From positions 1-18,594 of the forward strand of contig JAWLES010000033.1 in NCBI GenBank assembly GCA_041685935.1: 18,594 nt of DNA. Reading direction: 5' to 3'. The notes below the pieces were generated by a model. That model was not told the origin of the DNA and ran no database searches. It was given only the letters and a program-made list of their open reading frames with translations. Positions 1-4,615 of the stretch are shown here, in pieces. Each line of letters begins with the position of its first letter. Positions within the stretch are counted from its first letter, which is position 1. This stretch comes from JAIPEK01 sp041685935. Lineage in GTDB: Bacteria; Desulfobacterota; Desulfobacteria; Desulfobacterales; Desulfobacteraceae. Both the position numbers and the translations under genes were made by a program.

Positions 1-671
1 TTGCAAAGTTCCCGGTCATAGGAGCCGTCCCTGGCCGGCAGCTCGAAATCCGCATCCATGGACCGGAAAGCGGAGGCCGGTTCATCCATAGCATGTTCCG
101 GGCAGACCTTTCTGCAGTATTCCTTGCAGTCTTTGCAGGGATCGAAATCCACCGGGCCGGTCGGTTCCAGTTCCGCATCGAGAAAAAGCGCTCTCAGCCG
201 GACTCTCGGCCCGAATTGAGGGGTCACAAGCATGTTCCCCTTTCCGATTGTCCCCAAACCGGCCAGGGTTGCTGCATCCTTGAGGAAAACTCCCCCCTTT
301 TCCACGTAATAGTGAAGCTTGTGGGTGGTCACGGAAAAACGGTTTTCGATATCCGGTGCGGCTTTTTTGATGATCCCCATCAAAGCACGGTTTCCGGGTG
401 TGCCTTTTCCGTCCCACCAGTCAAGCTCCGGCCGGTCTTTCGGATGGGAAATCCCTATCACCAGCGCCGATTTTGCAGTGCCCGGCCAGTTGAAGAGCTG
501 ATCGGCAGGCAGCGCTTCCTCTTTTTGAACGGTGCCGACCCCGCGATAATCTTCCATCCGCGGGTATATCAGGTGTGATGCAGATCTCTTCAGTTCATTT
601 ACGCTTGCGATTCCAGCCAGATCCGCCCCGTGATTCAGAGCGGTTTCAATGATTTGCCTTCCGGTTTCCAT
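1..671 (-). CDS. QueG-like 4Fe-4S protein (C-terminus off the window)
   Basis: The frame is open from an ATG at 671 to the left edge, giving 223 residues with no stop, so the gene is cut by the window. The N-terminus (GADLAGIAS) and a central AGLGTIGKGNMLVTP stretch resemble epoxyqueuosine reductase (QueG)-like proteins. A ferredoxin-type cluster motif follows: Cys179-x2-Cys182-x3-Cys186-x3-Cys190-Pro. Cys223 at the edge may begin a second cluster. QueG proper reduces epoxyqueuosine in tRNA using cobalamin, but many relatives have unknown roles, so only the fold is claimed. The start at 671 has a GAGGAG ribosome site about nine bases upstream. The frame also extends back to an ATG at 755 that lies inside the left copy of the 228-bp repeat, and the residues in between look protein-like. 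The choice of start is therefore open. Confidence 0.8.
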   Translation of the reverse strand, partial: METGRQIIETALNHGADLAGIASVNELKRSASHLIYPRMEDYRGVGTVQKEEALPADQLFNWPGTAKSALVIGISHPKDRPELDWWDGKGTPGNRALMGIIKKAAPDIENRFSVTTHKLHYYVEKGGVFLKDAATLAGLGTIGKGNMLVTPQFGPRVRLRALFLDAELEPTGPVDFDPCKDCKEYCRKVCPEHAMDEPASAFRSMDADFELPARDGSYDRELC

Positions 672-747
672 TTTTTCAATCTCCTCTTGGTTCAATTCGT
701 ATTCTTCAGTGACAGGGTGCAGAATATGCGGTTCAGTTTCTTTCCTT

Positions 748-975
748 ATATGCATGTCCTACATCCGGGAGACATTTCTTAAAAAGACCCCACATGCTGA
801 GAATCTGTTCATTGATTTTCTTCTGGTTTTCAAAATACACCCTCCTTTTGAAATGGTTTGACTTGTGATATACAATACAATAAATAAAACAAATGTAAAA
901 ATCAAAATATATAATGAAAACCATCAAAATCCTAGATTGAAACCATGCGTTTGCCTGTGGAACTTTTGAAAACCT
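748..975. repeat. 228-bp direct repeat, left copy
   Basis: This segment is about 95% identical to 2417-2644, in the same orientation and of equal length, with two compensating single-base indels. It contains the start region of a CMD gene (minus strand), the whole AT-rich divergent intergenic region, and the first ten codons of a LysR gene (plus strand). Both genes stop matching exactly at the repeat edges, so this copy is a truncated duplicate of the intact pair further right. It now lies directly upstream of the QueG-like gene. Confidence 0.92.
753..833 (-). pseudogene. 5' remnant of CMD-family gene
   Basis: The minus strand encodes KKINEQILSMWGLFKKCL and PDVGHAY, identical to the N-terminus of the intact CMD protein at 2141-2503. 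Homology then stops. One base is missing next to the former TTG start (831-833), so the start is out of frame with the remnant. From that TTG, which keeps a strong AAAGGAGGG ribosome site, translation would instead give a 24-residue peptide ending at a TAG (759-761). That stop is three bases before the alternative ATG (755) of the QueG-like gene. It is a dead CMD remnant that might act as a short coupled leader. Confidence 0.8.
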
Positions 976-977
976 GA
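945..977 (+). pseudogene. 5' remnant of LysR-family gene
   Basis: Ten codons (MRLPVELLKT, then TGA) match the start of the LysR gene at 2614 (MHLPVELLETFV). Homology ends at the edge of the duplicated segment. The peptide is far too short to form the helix-turn-helix, so this is a non-functional fragment. Confidence 0.85.
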
Positions 978-1143
978 TGCTTGCCATTAGTTTAGCCGGA
1001 TGTACTTACAGCTGTCGAACACGTAATAAGGTTGCGTTGGGAAATGGCATGATTGGTGCATAAGAATAAAAATGAAAAAATACAACCATGTTGGTTGTTG
1101 CCAGGGTTGTAATACTTTTTATTGTAAAAACAGGAGGTGTACA

Positions 1144-1539
1144 ATGAGATTTTTTAAAATACTGGCAATCTCGCTCATTTTTGCCTTTTCCGTTTGTATC
1201 GGTGGGCCGGGCGCTGCCTTTGCAAGTGATTATGATGATGTATATCAAAACGAAGTGGATGAAGATACAGATCTCACTGTTGATGATATAGAAAAGAGGG
1301 ATTTTAAACCTTTCCTTGAAGCTGCTGATAAAATCAGTGAAATTAGAGTCGACTACTCTGAAAAGATTTTCAAGGCGGCAGAGGATGATAATGGAGACGA
1401 ATCGTATGAGAGCTTAAGAGAAGAGGCTAATGACAAGATGGTTGAGGCAATAGAGGATGCCGGCCTCGATGTGGAGAAATATCAGGGTATAGCGTTTCAC
1501 TTGCAGGAAGACGAGGATTTGTTCTCCAAGGTGGATTGA
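1144..1539 (+). CDS. Secreted DUF4168-family protein
   Basis: This gene encodes 131 residues. Residues 1-27 form a clear signal peptide: charged MRFFK, a hydrophobic core, and an AFA cleavage site before SDYD. There is no lipobox. The mature part is acidic and helical. Its pattern FLEAADKISEIRVDYS, then REEANDKMVEAIEDAGLDVE, then YQGIA fits DUF4168, a periplasmic or secreted family of unknown function. The start is set by AGGAGGTG seven bases upstream of ATG 1144; an in-frame upstream ATG lacks such a site. It stands alone between the LysR 5' remnant and a terminator-like hairpin. It looks more AT-rich than the genes to its right, compatible with separate acquisition. The family call comes from the residue pattern, not from a search. 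Confidence 0.8.
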   Translation: MRFFKILAISLIFAFSVCIGGPGAAFASDYDDVYQNEVDEDTDLTVDDIEKRDFKPFLEAADKISEIRVDYSEKIFKAAEDDNGDESYESLREEANDKMVEAIEDAGLDVEKYQGIAFHLQEDEDLFSKVD

Positions 1540-1564
1540 AATATTTGCCTCTAAACTTTTAAAC

Positions 1565-1593
1565 AAACCGGGGGCTTTTTGGGCCCCCGGTTT
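1565..1593 (+). terminator. Hairpin after DUF4168 gene
   Basis: A perfect 11-bp stem (AAACCGGGGGC with GCCCCCGGTTT) and a seven-base loop start 26 bases after the stop codon. Only three T residues end the stem and no long U-tract follows, so it is a weaker intrinsic terminator than the one at 1890-1914. Its position suggests it ends the DUF4168 transcript. Confidence 0.6.
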
Positions 1594-1615
1594 ACGATTC
1601 CGGCCTTTTCGAATT

Positions 1616-1780
1616 CAGCTGCGGGTTATGCCCGGGCATAATTTCCACCAGGCCCTGATCCAGGCCAAAGAGCACATGACAAAGGACAACCGCTGGATTA
1701 TGGATAGTAAAGGGTGTTTTTAAAGAACCGGATCGATCAGGCGATGCCTGCAATGCGGTGTTTGAGCCAGGGAAATGTGC
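1616..1780 (+). pseudogene. Probable group II intron reverse-transcriptase remnant
   Basis: One frame from 1616 reads PGHNFHQALIQAKEH and then KDNRWIMD before a stop at 1721. This resembles the conserved block of group II intron RT/maturases around PGRSAHQAI..A and the following WVVDIDL..FFD. After a one-base shift near 1717 the next frame continues FLKNRIDQAMPAMR, which can be aligned with the FFDRVNHDKLM segment. The homology is short, shifted and lacks the YADD catalytic block, so only a decayed fragment is claimed. It lies in the gene-poor stretch 1540-1996, which otherwise holds two hairpins and a pair of 11-base direct repeats (1826-1836 and 1842-1852). A chance resemblance remains possible. 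Confidence 0.4.
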
Positions 1781-1889
1781 GTGTCAAAAAGACACATGTG
1801 TTATATAGTCAATATGAATGAATTTATTCCGTCAACTACTGATTCCGTCAACACTCCCTTCAACAATTCCGCCAGCTTTAATCAAATGT

Positions 1890-1914
1890 AAAAATCCCGG
1901 CCCTTGGGGCCGGG
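1890..1914 (-). terminator. Intrinsic terminator downstream of the CMD genes
   Basis: Read on the minus strand, an 8-bp perfect stem (CCCGGCCC with GGGCCGGG, three-base loop) is followed by ATTTTT. This is a classic rho-independent terminator. It lies 83 bases beyond the stop codon of the CMD remnant and would end the transcript starting at the CMD gene. Confidence 0.75.
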
Positions 1915-1919
1915 GCGGA

Positions 1920-1943
1920 GTACAAAGGCTTTGCCATTTGTAC
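1920..1943. other. Small inverted repeat
   Basis: GTACAAA and TTTGTAC flank a GGC-TTT-GCC core, giving a bulged stem-loop of about 10 bp. It sits six bases to the right of the minus-strand terminator, so it lies upstream of it in that transcript. It may stabilise the transcript end; no function can be read from it. Confidence 0.5.
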
Positions 1944-1996
1944 GACTCAATCATTTGTCATGAGAATTGATGTTCGTTTTGAGCACCATTACAAAA

Positions 1997-2129
1997 TTAT
2001 TCTTTATTGCCCTCTATCAGTCCCTTTTCTTTTAATATTTCAATTACGATGGCAATCTTGGATCCAGCCATTGTTCCGCCTAAAGAAAGCATAATCGAGC
2101 AAGCCTCCATAATCTCGTCAGCTGATGCA
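1997..2129 (-). pseudogene. 3' remnant of a second CMD-family gene
   Basis: The minus strand encodes ADEIMEACSIMLSLGGTM, then GLIEGNKE and a stop. This is roughly half identical to the C-terminus of the intact CMD protein next door (VEEILEACSVAVSLGGTM ... GLLSEIKESN). The fragment is in the same frame as the intact gene, directly after its TGA stop, and has no start codon or N-terminal half. It is best read as the surviving tail of a diverged tandem paralogue, probably left by recombination that joined or deleted the rest. Confidence 0.8.
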
Positions 2130-2140
2130 GGCCATGCGGT

Positions 2141-2503
2141 TCAGTTGCTTTCTTTAATTTCGGAGAGCAACCCTTTTTCATCAAGGAACTGTACCACCCT
2201 TGTGGTTTCACCGGCCCCCATGGTTCCGCCCAGGGAAACCGCCACAGAGCAGGCCTCCAGGATCTCTTCCACAGTGGCGCCGGCATCCAGGGCTTTTTCC
2301 GTCTGGGAAAGAATACAGGCCCGGCAGCCGTGGACCAGCGCTCCTGTCAGCGCCATCAGGCGTTTGGTCTTTCCGGGCAGCGCCCCGTCCTTGTACACTT
2401 CCATGGGAAGTTCGTCATATGCGTGTCCTACATCCGGGAGACATTTTTTAAAAAGACCCCACATGCTGAGAATCTGTTCATTGATTTTTTTCTGGTTTTC
2501 CAA
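2141..2503 (-). CDS. Carboxymuconolactone decarboxylase (AhpD-like) family protein
   Basis: This is a 120-residue protein. The core HGCRACILSQTEKALDAG followed by ATVEEILEAC is the CMD/AhpD signature with a CxxC pair (CRAC). The histidine usual after the second cysteine is replaced by Gln. AhpD-like members act as thiol-disulfide reductases in peroxide defence, and others decarboxylate lactones. The CxxC favours a redox role, but the substrate is unknown. I chose a TTG start at 2501-2503 because AAAGGAGGG lies six to seven bases before it; a longer reading would translate the AT-rich promoter. The gene is divergent from the LysR gene at 2614, its likely regulator. It is followed in frame by a paralogue tail and then an intrinsic terminator at 1890-1914. 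Confidence 0.85.
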   Translation of the reverse strand: MENQKKINEQILSMWGLFKKCLPDVGHAYDELPMEVYKDGALPGKTKRLMALTGALVHGCRACILSQTEKALDAGATVEEILEACSVAVSLGGTMGAGETTRVVQFLDEKGLLSEIKESN

Positions 2504-2644
2504 AATACTCCCTCCTTTTGAAATGGTTTGACTTGTGATATACAATACAATAAATAAAACAAATGTAAAAATCAAAATATATAATGAAAACCATCAAAAT
2601 ACTAGATTGAAACATGCATTTACCTGTGGAACTTTTGGAAACCT
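2417..2644. repeat. 228-bp direct repeat, right copy
   Basis: This is the counterpart of 748-975. Here the repeat is embedded in intact genes: it covers the first 29 codons of the CMD gene, the divergent intergenic region and the first ten codons of the LysR gene. It is therefore probably the parent or the better preserved copy. Confidence 0.92.
2504..2613. promoter_or_regulatory. Divergent CMD/LysR control region
   Basis: This 110-base, strongly AT-rich gap separates the divergently transcribed CMD and LysR genes, the usual arrangement for a LysR regulator and its target. A TATAAT (2580-2585) could serve as the -10 for the LysR gene but has no good -35. A TTGACT lies at 2528-2533, with only a weak -10 at the right distance. 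Weak core elements fit activator dependence. LysR T-N11-A boxes cannot be assigned with confidence. The same region is duplicated at 748-975. Confidence 0.55.
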
Positions 2645-3480
2645 TTGTGAAGGTGGCGGAAACAAAAAATTTTACCGCGGCTGGAAAACGGATTCACCGG
2701 TCCCAGTCAGCCGTCAGCATGCAGATGAAACGGTTGGCTGAAATCGTGGGAAGTCCCCTGTTTGATATAAACGGAAAGCGGATCCGGTTGAGCCCCATTG
2801 GGGAACTTTTACTGGATCATTCCCGGAAAATCCTGAAAGCCCATGAAACCGCAGCTACCGCGATCACCCGATCGGAACTGAAAGGAAAGATCCGTTTCGG
2901 CGCCACTGAAGATTACGCTTCTCTGTTTGTTCCTGATATTCTGGCCGGGTTCGCCGAGGAGTACCCGGATATCCGGGTGGATGTCATATGTATGCCAAGT
3001 GTTCAGCTGTATTCCGACCTTTTGCAGGACAAGCTTGACCTTGTGCTTTGCACGGCCCTGGATGCCGGAGGAGAGGAGGTCTGCGCCGAACCCGTGGTCT
3101 GGGTGACCGGCATGGACGAAGAGACCCTTGCTCAAGGGTCGGTTCCGCTGGCGGTTTACGGGCATGACTGTATCTATCGGAAATGGGCTGTCCAGGCCCT
3201 GGAAAAGATCAGCCGCCCGTTCCACATCGCATATATGAGCCCCAGCATTTCAGGTATACTGGCAGCTGTCCGGTCCGGCCTTGCAGTGGCGCCGGTAGGG
3301 TTGAACTCGGTGCCTCGGGATGCCAGGATTGTCGGGAGCCGGGAAGGCTTCCCGAGCCTGCCGGAGGCCCTTATCTCCCTTCACAAAAAAGAGGAGTCGG
3401 ATAATCCCCTTGTGGACAAGCTGGCGGTTCATGTCCGCGCCAGTGTGGGGCACGGGCCCAGAGAATCTATTGAGGCCTGA
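2614..3480 (+). CDS. LysR-family transcriptional regulator
   Basis: This is a 288-residue protein, typical for the family. Residues 1-60 form the winged helix-turn-helix (LETFVKVAETKNFTAAGK, then SQSAVSMQMKRLAEIVG and LFDINGKRIRLSPIGELLL). Residues 85-280 form a periplasmic-binding-protein-like sensor domain (IRFGATEDYA onwards). Such proteins bind DNA as tetramers and respond to a small-molecule inducer. It is divergent from the CMD gene and presumably controls it and itself. Its N-terminal codons and promoter are duplicated at 748-975, so it may also bind upstream of the QueG-like gene. The inducer is unknown. Confidence 0.93.
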   Translation: MHLPVELLETFVKVAETKNFTAAGKRIHRSQSAVSMQMKRLAEIVGSPLFDINGKRIRLSPIGELLLDHSRKILKAHETAATAITRSELKGKIRFGATEDYASLFVPDILAGFAEEYPDIRVDVICMPSVQLYSDLLQDKLDLVLCTALDAGGEEVCAEPVVWVTGMDEETLAQGSVPLAVYGHDCIYRKWAVQALEKISRPFHIAYMSPSISGILAAVRSGLAVAPVGLNSVPRDARIVGSREGFPSLPEALISLHKKEESDNPLVDKLAVHVRASVGHGPRESIEA

Positions 3481-3520
3481 TATCGGCTTCGACAATTTCA
3501 TGACAATCGACAACAATTAC

Positions 3521-3543
3521 AATTCCGTCCGGATGGCGGAATT
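3521..3543. other. Inverted repeat between lysR and csaA
   Basis: AATTCCG and CGGAATT form a 7-bp perfect stem with a nine-base loop, just before the csaA ribosome site (GGAG at 3556-3559). There is no T-tract, so it is not a standard terminator. It could be an operator or an mRNA stem; neither can be decided from sequence. Confidence 0.35.
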
Positions 3544-3564
3544 TCGATCACCAAAGGAGATTCC

Positions 3565-3903
3565 ATGAATCCGATAGATTTTGTTGATTTTTTAAAAGTT
3601 GAACTGCGGGCGGGAGAAGTTCTGTCGGCGGAAGAATTTCCCGAAGCCAAAAAGCCCGCCTATATCCTGACCGTTGATTTCGGACCGGAAATCGGGATTA
3701 AAAAATCATCCGCCCAGTTGACCGGACTTTATGAACCATCCGACCTTGTCGGCCGGCAGGTGGTGGCCGTGGTCAATTTTCCTCCCAAACAGATAGGGCC
3801 TGTCATGTCCGAATGCCTGGTGACGGGATTTCACGATCAGGAGGGCCGGGTGGCCCTTTGCGTTCCTGACAAGCCGGTTCCATCCGGAACGAAGCTGATG
3901 TGA
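3565..3903 (+). CDS. csaA: CsaA-type tRNA-binding (OB-fold) protein
   Basis: The 112 residues match the CsaA family along the full length. Diagnostic stretches are DFLKVELRAGEV, KKPAYILTVDFG, IGIKKSSAQLTGLY, GRQVVAVVNFPPKQIGP and CVPDKPVPSGTKLM. CsaA is a dimeric OB-fold protein related to the tRNA-binding domain of methionyl- and phenylalanyl-tRNA synthetases. It is reported to have chaperone or secretion-related activity in Bacillus; its role elsewhere is uncertain. The start is supported by AAAGGAG five bases upstream of ATG 3565. It follows lysR on the same strand after 84 bases and could be co-transcribed. A decayed 3' end of a second csaA lies 3.6 kb away on the opposite strand. Confidence 0.93.
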   Translation: MNPIDFVDFLKVELRAGEVLSAEEFPEAKKPAYILTVDFGPEIGIKKSSAQLTGLYEPSDLVGRQVVAVVNFPPKQIGPVMSECLVTGFHDQEGRVALCVPDKPVPSGTKLM

Positions 3904-3999
3904 CTTTCAGGGAATAATCCTGCCTGTGTATCGCCTTAAAGCCGGGTAAATCCGTGCAAACGCAGAAGAAAAAGATTGAACGCTTTTCATTGGTTGAGT

Positions 4000-4033
4000 G
4001 TGGTACCCCCGAATACGTGGTGTCCCCGAAGAC
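4000..4033 (+). repeat. Imperfect tandem 17-bp repeat
   Basis: Two adjacent 17-base units, GTGGTACCCCCGAATAC and GTGGTGTCCCCGAAGAC, differ at three positions. They lie in the 244-base gap between csaA and the phosphatase gene, which holds no other gene. They may be a mobile-element relic or a binding site; no element can be named. Confidence 0.5.
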
Positions 4034-4056
4034 GCAAAGTCTAATATTCTCCTAAC

Positions 4057-4085
4057 TTGCAATCTGAAGTTTTTTGGTCTACTAC
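4057..4085 (+). promoter_or_regulatory. Possible promoter for the ArsC-like gene
   Basis: TTGCAA is followed after 17 bases by TACTAC, about 60 bases before the ATG at 4148. The -35 and the spacing are good but the -10 is poor, so this is tentative. Confidence 0.3.
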
Positions 4086-4147
4086 AAAGTCGAAATGTGT
4101 AATTTTTTCAAAATCAATAAAATCATTGCAAAGAGGAATGTTTTTCC

Positions 4148-4576
4148 ATGAAACAGAAAATTCTTTTCATATGCCGACACAACAGCGGACGAAGCCAGAT
4201 CGCAGAAGCCTATTTGACGAAATTTTCCGGGGATCAATTGGATATTGAAAGTGCAGGATTCGAACCTGACGAAAGTGTGAATCGTCTTGTCATTGAGGTG
4301 ATGAAGGAAGAGGGAGTTGACCTTTCTGACAAAAGACCTCAGAGCGTATTTGAGATTTTCAAATCCGGGAACGTATACACATACGTGATTACCGTATGTG
4401 ATGATAAAGAAGACCGGTGCCCGGTTTTCCCTGGAATTACAAAAAGGTGGCACGTACCGTTTCCAGATCCTTCCAAGGTTTCAGGAACCCGGGAGGAAAA
4501 ACTGTCAAAAGTTCGGGAAATCAGGGATCAGATCAAAGACTGGTTGCTGAATACGATCAAAGGGGAGATATTGTAA
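4148..4576 (+). CDS. ArsC-like low-molecular-weight protein tyrosine phosphatase / arsenate reductase
   Basis: This is a 142-residue single-domain protein. The P-loop near the N-terminus is Cys9-x5-Arg15 (CRHNSGRS) with QIAEA after it. Cys84 and Cys91 (VCDDKEDRCPVFPG) correspond to the Cys82/Cys89 redox pair of thioredoxin-coupled ArsC, and Asp107 (PFPDPS) is the likely general acid. The third P-loop cysteine of the classic arsenate reductase is Gly14 here. The reaction would be arsenate to arsenite, with electrons from thioredoxin. No arsR, arsB or acr3 gene is nearby, so a role as a phosphatase or a stand-alone reductase is possible. The ribosome site is GAGGA ten bases upstream. The gene is convergent with the diguanylate cyclase gene, 39 bases away. 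Confidence 0.85.
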   Translation: MKQKILFICRHNSGRSQIAEAYLTKFSGDQLDIESAGFEPDESVNRLVIEVMKEEGVDLSDKRPQSVFEIFKSGNVYTYVITVCDDKEDRCPVFPGITKRWHVPFPDPSKVSGTREEKLSKVREIRDQIKDWLLNTIKGEIL

Positions 4577-4615
4577 AATCCCATTTTGGGGTTCCATTCA
4601 CTTTTTTTACCCGGA

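Noticed and set aside
1826..1852. Start of a CRISPR-like or satellite repeat (ATTCCGTCAAC twice)
   Set aside because: Only two 11-base units with a five-base gap, no array and no cas genes.
2141..2143. TGA followed by in-frame CMD-like sequence, as a selenocysteine codon
   Set aside because: The CMD domain is already complete with a CxxC before the TGA, the downstream part repeats the same C-terminal segment, and no convincing SECIS hairpin follows. A paralogue remnant explains it better.
4577..4612. Bidirectional terminator between the convergent ArsC-like and cyclase genes
   Set aside because: Only a 3-4 bp stem can be drawn near the T-rich run; too weak to annotate.
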